Shown: piece after piece, positions 44,427 to 52,994 of the stretch
How positions within the stretch are numbered: position 1 is the stretch's first letter
Layout: each line of letters opens with the position of its first letter
Source of the DNA: Pseudoclavibacter endophyticus
Lineage (GTDB): Bacteria; Actinomycetota; Actinomycetes; Actinomycetales; Microbacteriaceae
Length of the DNA stretch: 64,000 nucleotides
Assembly: GCF_008831085.1 (NCBI RefSeq)
Contig: NZ_WBJY01000001.1
Location: forward strand, 1,240,001 to 1,304,000
Direction: 5' to 3'
Made by a program: the position numbers and the translations under genes
The notes under the pieces: generated by a model
Told to the model about the DNA's origin: nothing
The model's input: the letters and a program-made list of their open reading frames with translations, nothing else
Database searches by the model: none

Positions 44427-44710
44427 CGGGTGCCTCTCGAAGAGGTCGGCGGACGACGGGTGGCGCACGGCGACCAGCGTACTGGCGCCGGTCCATCGGT
44501 CGCCGTGGTGCGCGAACGCGCCGTGGACCCCGGTACGGCGACGTTCGAGCTGTGGGTGCGGATTGAACGCGGTTGGCAGGTGAGCCGCATCTCATCGGGC
44601 GGGCTCGACGGCGCCGCCCGACCATGCGGAGCATCGACCTCATCGGCAGGACTCGCGAATCGTCGCGCGGGGGATTGCGGTCCGTGCGGCCGTGGAGAAT
44701 ACTTAGCCAC
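44427..44710 (+). other. Coding-like fragment without identified gene
   Basis: One plus-strand frame beginning GTG-CCT near 44430 has GC-rich third positions and reads V-A-V-V-R-E-R-A-V-D-P-G-T-A-T-F, E-L-W-V-R-I-E-R-G-W-Q-V-S-R-I, which looks like the end of a beta-rich domain. It has no recognisable family and no stop before the arsR gene in the next frame, so it is noted only as a possible gene remnant. Confidence 0.25.
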
Positions 44711-45049
44711 ATGGCAAAGTATGCGGGCGAGCTCGATGACGTCTTCGCCGCGCTGGCCGACCCCACGCGTCGCCGCGTCGTCAGCGCACTCGGCGCAGCC
44801 GATGCGAGCGTCAGCGCTCTTGCGGCCGGCGCGTCGATGACGCTGCCGTCGTTCCTCAAGCACGTGCGCGCACTCGAGCGCAGCGGCATCATTCGCACGA
44901 CCAAGGTGGGTCGCGTGCGCATGTGTTCGCTGCGCCGCGATCGGTTGACGGCGGCCGGTGACTGGCTCGACGAGCAGCAGCGCATCTGGGGTGAACGGAC
45001 GGACCGTCTGGAAGCACTCGTGACTCGTATGGAGAAGGAGCCCTCATGA
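44711..45049 (+). CDS. ArsR family transcriptional regulator
   Basis: A 112-residue winged-helix regulator: F-A-A-L-A-D-P-T-R-R-R-V-V-S-A-L at the N-terminus, recognition helix T-L-P-S-F-L-K-H-V-R-A-L-E-R-S-G, wing T-K-V-G-R-V-R-M-C-S-L. The metal-binding cysteines of classical ArsR are absent. The next gene, an AHSA1-type protein, overlaps its stop (ATGA), a very common pairing in which the ArsR-like protein regulates the operon. TACTTA (44700-44705) ends five bases before ATG 44711. Confidence 0.9.
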   Translation: MAKYAGELDDVFAALADPTRRRVVSALGAADASVSALAAGASMTLPSFLKHVRALERSGIIRTTKVGRVRMCSLRRDRLTAAGDWLDEQQRIWGERTDRLEALVTRMEKEPS

Positions 45050-45510
45050 ACCCCGAACTCGACCTCGTCATCGAGCGCGTCATTCGCGCCCCGCGCCGCA
45101 CCATCTGGCGCGCCTGGACCACGCCGGAGCTCTTCGCCGAGTGGTGGATTCCGGAGCCCTACGCCTGCCGCATCGAATCGTTCGACCCCACGGCGGGCGG
45201 CGGTTTCGTCACGTCGATGAGCGAAGACGGGGTGAGCTTCGTCCCGCACATGGACGCCGCGTTTCTCGTCGTCGACGAAGCCGTACGCCTCGTCTTCACG
45301 AACGCCGTCGACAGCACGCTGCGCCCCGCGTCGCCGCAGCCGGTCGCCGTCACGGGGGAGGTGACGCTCGTCGACCACGCCGACGGCACCCTCTATCGAA
45401 TCCTCGCGCGCCACGCGGATCCGGAAGCGCGGGCACGGCACGAGGAACTGGGACTCGTCGAGGGGTGGAGCGCCGTCACCGGCCAGTTAGCCGCACTCAT
45501 CGAGGCTTGA
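45046..45510 (+). CDS. SRPBCC / AHSA1 (ATPase activator-like) domain protein
   Basis: A 154-residue protein of the Aha1-like START superfamily: I-R-A-P-R-R-T-I-W-R-A-W-T-T-P-E-L-F-A-E-W-W-I-P near the N-terminus and G-L-V-E-G-W-S-A-V-T-G-Q-L near the C-terminus are standard. Such proteins bind hydrophobic ligands; no role is established. It is coupled to the upstream arsR gene by a 4-base overlap. Confidence 0.9.
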   Translation: MNPELDLVIERVIRAPRRTIWRAWTTPELFAEWWIPEPYACRIESFDPTAGGGFVTSMSEDGVSFVPHMDAAFLVVDEAVRLVFTNAVDSTLRPASPQPVAVTGEVTLVDHADGTLYRILARHADPEARARHEELGLVEGWSAVTGQLAALIEA

Positions 45511-45523
45511 CTATCGTGGCGGG

Positions 45524-46186
45524 ATGCAGCGAGACGACCCAGCGGACGTCACGGGCCGACCGAGGCGCCCGCCGCCGCTCGGGGGGCGCCGGCCGACCCG
45601 CGACGAGCTCGCCGCATTCGCAACCGCAGACCCCGACGCGATCGACGACGTCCTCCCAGCATCCGGGACGCCGCTGCGCCTGCTCATCGTCGGGATCAAC
45701 CCGGGGCTGTGGACGGCGGCGGTCAACGCGCCATTCGCCCGGCCAGGCAACCGATTCTGGCCGTCACTGCACCGGGCGGGCCTGACCGACCGTGTCGTCG
45801 ACGCGGCCGCGGGCCTGTCCGCGGATGACGAGGCGCAGCTGCTCGCCCGCGGCATCGGCATCACCAACCTCGTCGGGCGTGCGACGGTTCGCGCTGACGA
45901 GCTCTCGCGCGAGGAGCTTCGCGAAGGCGGCCGCGAGCTCGTCGAACGGCTCGCCGAGCTGCGCCCTCGCGTGGCGGCGATCGCGGGAATCACGGCGTTC
46001 CGCACGGCATTCGGGTGGCCGAAGGCGCGCCTCGGACGACAAGACACGTCCCTGATCCCGGGGTGGCCCGCCGATACCGCGCTCTGGGTCGTGCCCCAGC
46101 CGAGCGGGCTCAACGCGCACGAGACCATCGATTCGCTCGCCGAGCGGTGGCGTGAGGTGTGGGTGGCGGCGAGCTCATCCGACTGA
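45524..46186 (+). CDS. mug: Mismatch-specific DNA glycosylase (Mug/TDG family)
   Basis: A 220-residue base-excision repair enzyme that removes uracil or thymine from G:U and G:T pairs and ethenocytosine. The active-site motif G-I-N-P-G-L-W (near residue 57) and the second motif V-P-Q-P-S-G-L-N-A-H-E (near 188) are both present. A Pro- and Arg-rich N-terminal extension of about 30 residues may bind DNA. TATCGT (45512-45517) ends six bases before ATG 45524, so it has its own leaderless promoter although it lies 13 bases after the previous gene. Confidence 0.9.
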   Translation: MQRDDPADVTGRPRRPPPLGGRRPTRDELAAFATADPDAIDDVLPASGTPLRLLIVGINPGLWTAAVNAPFARPGNRFWPSLHRAGLTDRVVDAAAGLSADDEAQLLARGIGITNLVGRATVRADELSREELREGGRELVERLAELRPRVAAIAGITAFRTAFGWPKARLGRQDTSLIPGWPADTALWVVPQPSGLNAHETIDSLAERWREVWVAASSSD

Positions 46187-46306
46187 TGTGGCCCGACGGC
46201 GTCATTGCGCCATACCGCCAGCGATCTCGCCCGGCACGCTGCGACGCACAGGGCGAGCGTTTGTCGGACGCGAGTCCGATCGTCGCTTCCGCCCCCGATG
46301 TGTCGC

Positions 46307-46792
46307 TTAGCCCTGCGGGTCGCGCCGCGCCGCGAGCTGCTCGCGCACGATGTCGGCGTGGCCGGCATGCCGTGCGTACTCCTGGATGAGTTGCGCGTAG
46401 ATGAAGCGGAGCGTGACGGGCTTGCCGCGCCACTCGTACTCCTCGTCGAGGTGGTGCGTCGCGGCGATTTCCCGCGAGCGCTCGCAAGCGTTTACGAACC
46501 CCTGACGAATCGTGTGGATGCTGTCGGCTGGCTCGAGGGCGAAACTCGCGTCGATCGTTGGTGCGAGCCCGAGCTCATCGCGGCCGGTGCCGGCGACGCG
46601 GTGCTCGAACCAGATCCGGTCGACCCACGTGGCGTGCTTGACGATGCCGAGCAGCGTGGTCAGCGACGTCACGAGACGTGCCCTGGCCTCGTCCTCGGTG
46701 ACGTCGTCGAGGACCGCCGCGATCTGCTCGCGCTGGTGGTCGAGCATCCGTTCGAGAAGGTCCCGCTCCGACGCGGCCATGAAGAGCGACAT
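46307..46792 (-). CDS. DinB family protein (DUF664-like)
   Basis: A 161-residue four-helix-bundle protein. The putative metal-binding histidines are in H-A-T-W-V-D-R-I-W-F-E-H (near residue 53) and the C-terminal Y-A-R-H-A-G-H-A-D (near 142), matching the DinB/YfiT arrangement. Some relatives are bacillithiol or mycothiol S-transferases. TACTCT (46804-46799) ends six bases before ATG 46792 (leaderless). Activity unknown. Confidence 0.85.
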   Translation of the reverse strand: MSLFMAASERDLLERMLDHQREQIAAVLDDVTEDEARARLVTSLTTLLGIVKHATWVDRIWFEHRVAGTGRDELGLAPTIDASFALEPADSIHTIRQGFVNACERSREIAATHHLDEEYEWRGKPVTLRFIYAQLIQEYARHAGHADIVREQLAARRDPQG

Positions 46793-46906
46793 GCGGCCAG
46801 AGTAGCGACGCGTGAGTCGGGCGAAGTGCGTACCACCCACGACGCGTCGCGGCGCCCGCCCCGGGGAGGGCGAGCGCCGCGCGTCGCGTGGAGGGTGTGG
46901 GGAGTG

Positions 46907-47455
46907 CTAGGCGGTCTGGCCTGCGTGCTTGCCCTCCCCGATCTCCTCCACCGTCTTGGCGTTGAAGGCCGGCAGGTCGTCGGGGGTCCGGCTGGAGACG
47001 AGCCCCTCGTCGACGACGACCTCCTCATCGACCCAGGTCGCGCCGGCGTTGACGAGATCGGTCTTGAGGCTGGGGAAGCTCGTGATCGTCCGGCCCTGCA
47101 GCACATCGGCGTCCGCGAGTATCCAGGCGCCGTGGCAGATGACCGAGACGGGCTTGTGATGCTCGAAGAATGCGCGCGCGAACGCGACCGAGTCGGCGTC
47201 CATGCGGAGCGTGTCGGCGTTGCCGACCCCGCCGGGCAGCACGAGCGCGTCGAAGTCGTCGCAGCTCGCCTCAGACGACGCGAGGTCGACCTGCTGCGAG
47301 TGCCCGTTCTTGCCCGTGATCGAGCCCTTGGCGGGCGAGACGAGCGTCGCCTGGGCGCCCGCGTCGGTCACGGCCTGCCACGGGCTGGTGAGCTCGCTGT
47401 CCTCGAAGTTGTCGGTGAGTAGGAATGCCACGCGCTTGCCGTCGAGTTCTGCCAT
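46907..47455 (-). CDS. DJ-1/PfpI family protein (YhbO/PfpI type)
   Basis: A 182-residue protein of the DJ-1 superfamily. The reactive Cys lies in V-I-C-H-G-A-W (near residue 106), with the partner Glu in N-F-E-D-S-E (near 18) and the H-G dyad typical of PfpI-like members. These proteins act as glyoxalase/deglycase-type stress enzymes or were once called intracellular proteases; the exact activity is debated. A strong ribosome site, AAGGAGGAAAC, precedes ATG 47455. Confidence 0.9.
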   Translation of the reverse strand: MAELDGKRVAFLLTDNFEDSELTSPWQAVTDAGAQATLVSPAKGSITGKNGHSQQVDLASSEASCDDFDALVLPGGVGNADTLRMDADSVAFARAFFEHHKPVSVICHGAWILADADVLQGRTITSFPSLKTDLVNAGATWVDEEVVVDEGLVSSRTPDDLPAFNAKTVEEIGEGKHAGQTA

Positions 47456-47560
47456 GTTTCCTCCTTCGTTGGGTGTGTTCGGGCGCCGCGCTCCGCTGCG
47501 CCCATGGTCATCGCCCGCGAGCCACGTCGGGGCGGCTGCGGCCGTCTTCGGTTGCGGATA

Positions 47561-48430
47561 CTAAAACGGTCGGCCACCCGTGACGGGGATGATCGCCCCC
47601 GAGACGTACGTGGCCTCATCGCTCGCAAGGTAGACGTAGGCGCCCGCGAGCTCGGCGGGCTGCCCGGCCCGGCCGAGGGGCGTTTCCTGACCGAAGTTCT
47701 CGACTTTGTCGTCGGGGAATCCGGTTGCGGGAATCAGCGGAGTCCAGATCGGACCAGGAGCGACCGCGTTGACGCGGATGTTCTTTGGCCCCAGCTCCGC
47801 GGCGAGCGCCTGCGTGAAGGCGACGAGGGCCGCCTTCGTCATCGCGTAGTCGAGGAGGCCGGGCGACGGATCCGACGCCTGGATCGACGTCGTGCTGATG
47901 ATCGACGATCCTGCCGACATGTGTGGGACCGCCTCGCGGGCGAGCACCATAGTCGAGATCAGGTTCGTGCGGAACACCCGCTCGATGTTCTCAACCTTCA
48001 GGTCTTCGACGCCGTCACGCTGTTTCTGATGCGCCGCGTTGGGGATGAGGACGTCAAGGCCGCCGAGAGACTCGACGGTCTTCGCGACGGCGTCGATGCA
48101 GCCCTGTTCGGTGGTGAGGTCGAGGGCCATCGTGACGATTCTGCGGCCGGTCTCCTCGACGAGGCGCTTGGTCTCGTCGGCGTCCTCTTGCTCCTCGGGC
48201 AAGTGCACGATCGCGACGTCCGCGCCTTCGCGCGCGAACGCGAGGGCGACCGCGCGGCCGATGCCGGAGTCGCCGCCCGTGATGAGGGCTCGGCGGCCGG
48301 CGAGGCGGTCATGGCCGACCCACGAGTCTTCGCCGTGATCCGGCGTCGGGGTCATCGGCTCGGTGAGCCCGGGTTGTGTGGGCTGCTGCTGTGCTGGCAG
48401 TTCGGAAGGCGTGTCGGGCTGAGCGTTCAT
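47561..48430 (-). CDS. SDR family oxidoreductase (YghA-like)
   Basis: A 289-residue SDR with the long N-terminal extension (about 40 residues, Pro- and Gln-rich) typical of the YghA/YdaD stress-related group. The cofactor loop is I-T-G-G-D-S-G-I-G-R-A (about 50-60), the structural motif N-A-A-H lies near 131, and the catalytic residues are in T-T-S-I-Q-A-S and Y-A-M-T-K. It lies 105 bases downstream of... no same-strand partner upstream; the DJ-1 gene follows on the same strand, and the pair may form a carbonyl-stress unit. Confidence 0.88.
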   Translation of the reverse strand: MNAQPDTPSELPAQQQPTQPGLTEPMTPTPDHGEDSWVGHDRLAGRRALITGGDSGIGRAVALAFAREGADVAIVHLPEEQEDADETKRLVEETGRRIVTMALDLTTEQGCIDAVAKTVESLGGLDVLIPNAAHQKQRDGVEDLKVENIERVFRTNLISTMVLAREAVPHMSAGSSIISTTSIQASDPSPGLLDYAMTKAALVAFTQALAAELGPKNIRVNAVAPGPIWTPLIPATGFPDDKVENFGQETPLGRAGQPAELAGAYVYLASDEATYVSGAIIPVTGGRPF

Positions 48431-48599
48431 GCGTCGTTCCCTTCGACGTCTCGTGCGCGGCACGCGGAGCGAGGTTCGCGTACCGCAGGTCCTGTTCCCG
48501 CTCGATGCTACGAAGCGGACCTGGATGCTTGATGCCCGTCGACGGAGGCTTCGGTACCCGATCGCGCGGTGGCGGTTCGGCCCGCGGTGTAAAGAATTC

Positions 48600-48652
48600 T
48601 TGACAGCCGTCACGTGGCCTGCGTAGCATCCCAATGTCAAGAAAAGTTGACA
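48600..48652 (+). promoter_or_regulatory. Promoter with overlapping palindromic operator
   Basis: TTGACA (48600-48605) and TAGCAT (48624-48629) are separated by 18 bases, a near-consensus sigma-A promoter. TGTCAA (48635-48640) and TTGACA (48647-48652) form a perfect interrupted palindrome right at the expected transcription start. A repressor bound there would block initiation; the XRE protein encoded by the second gene of the operon is the obvious candidate. Confidence 0.75.
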
Positions 48653-48666
48653 TCAGAGGGGGCGTC

Positions 48667-49101
48667 GTGGTCTATCAGGAACGAGTCGCGTGGTCGGGCC
48701 TCGTCTCGAGCATCATCGTCTTCGCGGTCTATGTGACGCTCGTGCTCGTCCAGGCAGACGGCGGCGACCTGACGGCGATCGATTGGTTGCCGCCCATGCT
48801 CTGGACGATTGGCGGCGGCATCGCGCTGAGCATCCTCGTCTCGGTCGCCTGGGGGATCGTCGCGAAAGCCCGCGATCCCGAGGCATCCACCGAGACCGAT
48901 GTTCGCGACCGGGACATCGGCGTCATGGGCGGGCGCGTCGAGCACGTGGTCCTCGTCATCGCCGGCCTCGGCGTCATCGTGCTCTGCGCGCTCGGCGCTG
49001 AGCTCTTCTGGATCGCGAATGCGATGTTCGCTGGGTTCGCGATCTCTGCATTCCTGGGCGGCATCGCTCGCGTGCTCGCCTACCGCTTCGGCCTCGTCTG
49101 A
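48667..49101 (+). CDS. Conserved four-helix membrane protein (XRE partner)
   Basis: A 144-residue protein with four predicted helices (about residues 11-28, 40-62, 92-113 and 119-140) and short loops. AGAGGGGG lies upstream of GTG 48667. Its stop overlaps the start of the XRE regulator gene (TGATG). Many bacteria carry such membrane protein plus small XRE regulator pairs; the function is not known. Confidence 0.75.
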   Translation: MVYQERVAWSGLVSSIIVFAVYVTLVLVQADGGDLTAIDWLPPMLWTIGGGIALSILVSVAWGIVAKARDPEASTETDVRDRDIGVMGGRVEHVVLVIAGLGVIVLCALGAELFWIANAMFAGFAISAFLGGIARVLAYRFGLV

Positions 49102-49316
49102 TGGCCAAACCCACCCGCGTCACCAACACCATCCGCGCCCAGCGTGAGCAGGCAGGGGTCACCCAGGCCGAGCTCGCCCGACGCGTCGGCGTGACACGCC
49201 AGACGCTTATCGCGATCGAGCAGGGCAAGTACTCGCCTTCACTCGAGCTCGCGTTCCTCATCGCCCGCGCGTTCGGCGTGGGGCTCGACGACCTCTTCGA
49301 CTATCCGGAGGAATGA
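49101..49316 (+). CDS. Small XRE family transcriptional regulator
   Basis: A 71-residue helix-turn-helix protein: [24 protein letters not shown] is the full DNA-binding motif, followed by [15 protein letters not shown] and the common ending D-L-F-D-Y-P-E-E. It is translationally coupled to the upstream membrane protein gene and ends one base before the next start. It probably binds 48635-48652. Confidence 0.92.
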   Translation: MAKPTRVTNTIRAQREQAGVTQAELARRVGVTRQTLIAIEQGKYSPSLELAFLIARAFGVGLDDLFDYPEE

Positions 49317-49317
49317 C

Positions 49318-50376
49318 ATGTCCACCCCAGAACCCGCGACCTCGCTCCCCGAAGCGCCCGCCATCCCGGCGACGATGCGCGCTTGGTCGCGCCGCGACTA
49401 CGGCCCGGCCGACGGCACGACTGCCACCGATATCCCCGTGCCGACCCCAAGAAAGAACGAGGTGCTGCTGCGCATCCGCGCGACCGCGATCAACGCCGGC
49501 GATGTGCGGATTCTGCTGGGCGATCCGCTGCTCGTGCGCGCCGCGTTCGGCCTGCGTCGTCCGAAGCAGCCCGTACGCGGCATGGACGTCGCCGGAACCG
49601 TCGTTGCCGTCGGGCCCGGGGTCATCGACGCCCGTGTCGGCGACGAGGTCGTCGGCGAGCTGCCCGGCGGGGGCGGCCTCGCAACGTACGCCGTCGCACC
49701 GGTGGATCGGCTCGTCGCCCGGCCCTCGACGCTGGACCCCGTCGTCGCGACGACGCTGCCGATCGCGGCCGGTACGGCGCACCAGGCGCTCAGCGCCGGT
49801 GGTCTCGGCGCCCCCGAGTTGGCCGGGAAGCGAGTGCTGGTGCTCGGAGCCTCGGGTGGCGTCGGCACGTTCGCGGTGCAGCTCGCCGTGCTGCGGGGCG
49901 CCGAGGTGTGGGCGAGCTGCGGCGAGCCCAATCGGCAGCTCGTCGGGGAGCTCGGAGCGGCGCGAACGTTCGACTATCGCGCGACACGCGTCGATGAGTT
50001 GCCGCGCGATCACTTCGACGCGGTCATCGACATCGCGGGAGGCGATCGCATCGGCGCATTGCAGCGCCTGCTCGTCGTGGGCGGTGCGCTCGTGCAGGTG
50101 ACGGGAAACGGTGGCCCGGTGTTCGGCCCGATTCCCCGGATGCTCTCGGCCCTTGTGCATTCGATCGGCAGCTCGCGGCGCATCCCGTTCTTCGCCGCCG
50201 CGCCGAAGCGAGACGTGCTCGCCGAGCTCGTCGGTCTCGTTGCGGACCGCCGCATCGCGCCGGTGATCGAGGCCGTCTATGACTTCGACGAGACGGTCGC
50301 CGCGCTCGAGCATGTCGAGGCGGGGCACACGGTGGGCAAGGTCGTGGTGCGCGGCGAGCCAGCGCCGGGCGCCTGA
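49318..50376 (+). CDS. NAD(P)-dependent alcohol dehydrogenase-like (MDR superfamily)
   Basis: A 352-residue medium-chain reductase. The N-terminal GroES-like domain has A-T-A-I-N-A-G-D-V-R (about residues 55-64) and G-M-D-V-A-G-T-V-V-A-V-G; the Rossmann domain has V-L-V-L-G-A-S-G-G-V-G-T-F-A-V-Q (near 173). The zinc-binding cysteines of classical alcohol dehydrogenases are absent, so it is more like quinone/enone reductases. It starts one base after the XRE stop, so it is part of that operon. Confidence 0.88.
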   Translation: MSTPEPATSLPEAPAIPATMRAWSRRDYGPADGTTATDIPVPTPRKNEVLLRIRATAINAGDVRILLGDPLLVRAAFGLRRPKQPVRGMDVAGTVVAVGPGVIDARVGDEVVGELPGGGGLATYAVAPVDRLVARPSTLDPVVATTLPIAAGTAHQALSAGGLGAPELAGKRVLVLGASGGVGTFAVQLAVLRGAEVWASCGEPNRQLVGELGAARTFDYRATRVDELPRDHFDAVIDIAGGDRIGALQRLLVVGGALVQVTGNGGPVFGPIPRMLSALVHSIGSSRRIPFFAAAPKRDVLAELVGLVADRRIAPVIEAVYDFDETVAALEHVEAGHTVGKVVVRGEPAPGA

Positions 50377-50452
50377 CCGAGCGCGGCCAGCGGCCTGAAC
50401 GCGGCGAGTCGCACGCGGCGGCACGCCGCACGCCGACGATTCCGCCTGGCGC

Positions 50453-50827
50453 CTAGGAGCCGGCGCCCTCGCTGCGGACGGGTCCCTCGGCACGGTAATA
50501 CCGCACCTCGAACATGCGGGCGCCGGTGTCCGAGCGCCAGGGGCCGTGCGGCATCCCGGGCGGGCGAACGGCGTGACAGGGGGCCGTAAACGTCTCGCCG
50601 AGGGTCAGGTCGGTGAACGAGCCCTCGAAGATGAACACCTCTTCCCAGCACTCGTGACGCTGAACGCCCATCGCCGACGAGTCCGTGCCGGGCTCGAACC
50701 TGAGGATGCGCGTGACGACGTCGTGCTGGGGGTCGTGCGCGAGGATCGCCTGACTGAGCCCCGGGACGCCGGGGATCGGCTCGTAGGTCGGGTCGATGAG
50801 CGACGTGAACTCGATCTCGGGCTTCAT
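50453..50827 (-). CDS. Cupin-domain protein
   Basis: A 124-residue small beta-barrel protein. Metal-binding type residues are seen in R-H-E-C-W-E-E-V-F-I-F-E-G (near residue 59) and M-P-H-G-P-W (near 95), as in cupin motifs 1 and 2. It may be an isomerase, a lyase or a dioxygenase-like step in the pathway. ATG 50827 overlaps the stop of the hydroxylase gene (ATGA), and it is the last gene of the minus-strand operon. Confidence 0.8.
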   Translation of the reverse strand: MKPEIEFTSLIDPTYEPIPGVPGLSQAILAHDPQHDVVTRILRFEPGTDSSAMGVQRHECWEEVFIFEGSFTDLTLGETFTAPCHAVRPPGMPHGPWRSDTGARMFEVRYYRAEGPVRSEGAGS

Positions 50828-52335
50828 GCGGGTGTCTCCTCGGTGATTGCGGTGGCTGGGACGGCAGGGGAGGTTTCGGTCGGCGTGCTCGGCAGGGGAA
50901 TGGTCGCGAGGAAGGCGTCCAGGTCGGGGTCGAGGTCGTCGTAGCCGAAGTTGCCGAGCGTGTACACGCTCCGCACCATGGCCGGCGCGCCCGCGTAGAA
51001 GGTCTCGTACTGCTGGTGGCGGCCCGCGAACTCGGTTCCGATCATGTCCCACGCGAGCTTGTACAGTCGCACGCGTTCGACGGTGTCGGCGCCGGGCGAG
51101 ACGATGTAGCGCAGCAGGTCGGGGCCCGACTGTGGATGCTCGAGATCGGCGATCGTCGCCGGAGGCTGCGTCACGTTCGAGCCTGCGAGCTCGCGCAGGA
51201 TCGACATGACGCGCGGGTACAGCTCGGACTGCAGGCCCATGACGCCGTACAGCGCCCGCTTGCCGGGCACCAGCATGCCGGCAGCATCCGGCTCTGCCGT
51301 CGCTTCTGCGGCCGTGACGGCCGAATCGACGATCGATACGAGCGAGGCGAGCTCACCGAGCTTGCCGCGCACACCCGGGTCCTTGTCGGCTCCGGAGACC
51401 TTGGTGATGCGACGCGCGACTGAGGCGATGAACCGCAGCTTCGTGAGGAAGCGGATCTGCGCCTGCCAGTTGCCGAGGCGGTGCGCCCCCGTCGCGAAGA
51501 ACTGCGCGCGCACAGTCTCGAGGTCCCGGTAGGCGAACACGCGCTCCCATGGGATGAACACGTCGTCGAACACGAGCACCGCGTCGGGCTCGTCGAAGCG
51601 ACTGGTGAGGGGCTGATCGAATCCGCTCGCCGCCTGCGGCGCGAGGGGCCGGCGGTGGTACATCGTCAGACCGGCTGCGGCGGCGGGCAGCGCGAAGCTC
51701 AGCGCGAAGTCCTCGGCGCCCTCCTTGAGCGGCTGGATGCACGAAACGAAGATCTCGTCGGCGATTGCGGCGCCCGTCGCGAGGAACTGCGAACCGCGCA
51801 CGACAATGCCGTCCTCGCGCTCGTCGACGACGCCGACCTGTACGAAGACCTTGTCTTCGGGATCGCTGCCCGGCACCGTCTGCACCTTCGGCGGAATGAT
51901 CGCGTAGGCGAGGTAGAGGTCCTCGTCGATGAGCCGACGCGTATACGCGCGAACTGCGTCGGAGCAGTCGCGGACGCCGGCGGCGAACGTTTCGGGGTGC
52001 GCGGAGAACGCGGCAAGGAATGAGCCCACGTGGTCGGGGCTCCGCCCGGTCCAACCGTGACTCACGCGCGCCCACGTCTCGTGTGCCGCGCGTCGCAGGC
52101 GTAGGTCGTCCGGCGTCCGGGGGGCGAGCCAGATCCGGTTGGCGGGTCTGCCCGTCTCGGGGTCGGCCGTCTGCATGCCAGAGGCTGGGTCGGCCGCGAC
52201 GTCATACATGGTGGCGATCGTCTCGACGACGCCCGCGAACGCAGGGTGGTGAGCGACATCGCTGACGACCTCGCCGTCGAACACGACGCGGCGGCCGTCG
52301 TCGAGGCTCGCACGGTACTCGGCTCCGGTGCGCAT
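50824..52335 (-). CDS. HpaB-type FADH2-dependent monooxygenase (4-hydroxyphenylacetate 3-hydroxylase family)
   Basis: A 503-residue flavin monooxygenase with the acyl-CoA-dehydrogenase-like fold. Family features are M-R-T-G-A-E-Y-R-A-S-L-D-D-G-R at the N-terminus, A-P-R-T-P-D-D-L-R near 71, F-D-D-V-F-I-P-W-E-R-V-F near 255, and A-G-R-H-Q-Q-Y-E-T-F-Y-A-G near 445. The region that reads D-L-Y-L-T-H-A in many relatives is D-L-Y-L-A-Y-A here, so the substrate pocket may differ. Such enzymes need reduced FAD from a separate reductase; none is encoded in the operon. It is preceded by the DUF2848 gene (2-base gap). Confidence 0.88.
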   Translation of the reverse strand: MRTGAEYRASLDDGRRVVFDGEVVSDVAHHPAFAGVVETIATMYDVAADPASGMQTADPETGRPANRIWLAPRTPDDLRLRRAAHETWARVSHGWTGRSPDHVGSFLAAFSAHPETFAAGVRDCSDAVRAYTRRLIDEDLYLAYAIIPPKVQTVPGSDPEDKVFVQVGVVDEREDGIVVRGSQFLATGAAIADEIFVSCIQPLKEGAEDFALSFALPAAAAGLTMYHRRPLAPQAASGFDQPLTSRFDEPDAVLVFDDVFIPWERVFAYRDLETVRAQFFATGAHRLGNWQAQIRFLTKLRFIASVARRITKVSGADKDPGVRGKLGELASLVSIVDSAVTAAEATAEPDAAGMLVPGKRALYGVMGLQSELYPRVMSILRELAGSNVTQPPATIADLEHPQSGPDLLRYIVSPGADTVERVRLYKLAWDMIGTEFAGRHQQYETFYAGAPAMVRSVYTLGNFGYDDLDPDLDAFLATIPLPSTPTETSPAVPATAITEETPA

Positions 52336-52337
52336 GA

Positions 52338-52994
52338 TCAGTCCTCCGTGATCTCGTAGGTGTGGGTGATGGCGCGGCCGTCGGGCAGCGTGAGCGAGAC
52401 CGTCCAGCTGGTGCCGTATACGAACCCGCCGTCGAGGAGGGGAACGGTGCCGCCGAACACGACCGCGTCCTCCCCGGGGGCGACCGCGCCGCGCTCGGCG
52501 AGGATGCCGAACAGGTTCGTGGGCGTGCGCAGGCTGTCGAGCCGGCCGGCCTGATACTCGCGGCCGTCGACCTGGCAGCCGATGCTGCAGGCATCCCAAT
52601 CGAACGTGTCGAGATCGATCTCGACGAACTGAGCACCGACGGGCTTCGGGCACGCGAGTTTCGACCGCAGTACGTCCTCGGCTTCGAGTACGCGGTCGGT
52701 GTGGTCCGAGCCGACGCCGAGGAAGTGCCTGCCGCCGGATCGGACGAGCACGGGCTCGACCTCGCCCGACGACGTGGCCGACGACGACACGCGTGGCGAT
52801 GCCGTCAGGAGCCCTGGCGACATGCGGTACACCATCGGCACCTCGGGCGGCGGGGCGACACCGATCGCTTCGAGCTCGTCGATGTGCTCCTGCACGGCGA
52901 CCGCGTTGCGCGCGGCGTAGCCGATCACGAGGCAGGTCGTCGTCGCCGGATCGACGAGATCGTCGATGGTGGTCAGGGCGGATGCGGTGGTCAC
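52338..52994 (-). CDS. DUF2848 family protein
   Basis: A 218-residue soluble protein. The segments C-L-V-I-G-Y-A-A-R-N, Y-R-M-S-P-G-L-L-T, S-S-G-E-V-E-P-V-L-V, V-G-S-D-H-T-D-R and C-P-K-P-V are the conserved blocks of DUF2848. The family has no established activity; its position among hydrolase and hydroxylase genes suggests a catabolic enzyme that handles a carbonyl or ring-cleavage product. GTG 52994 overlaps the preceding hydrolase stop (GTGA). Confidence 0.82.
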   Translation of the reverse strand: MTTASALTTIDDLVDPATTTCLVIGYAARNAVAVQEHIDELEAIGVAPPPEVPMVYRMSPGLLTASPRVSSSATSSGEVEPVLVRSGGRHFLGVGSDHTDRVLEAEDVLRSKLACPKPVGAQFVEIDLDTFDWDACSIGCQVDGREYQAGRLDSLRTPTNLFGILAERGAVAPGEDAVVFGGTVPLLDGGFVYGTSWTVSLTLPDGRAITHTYEITED

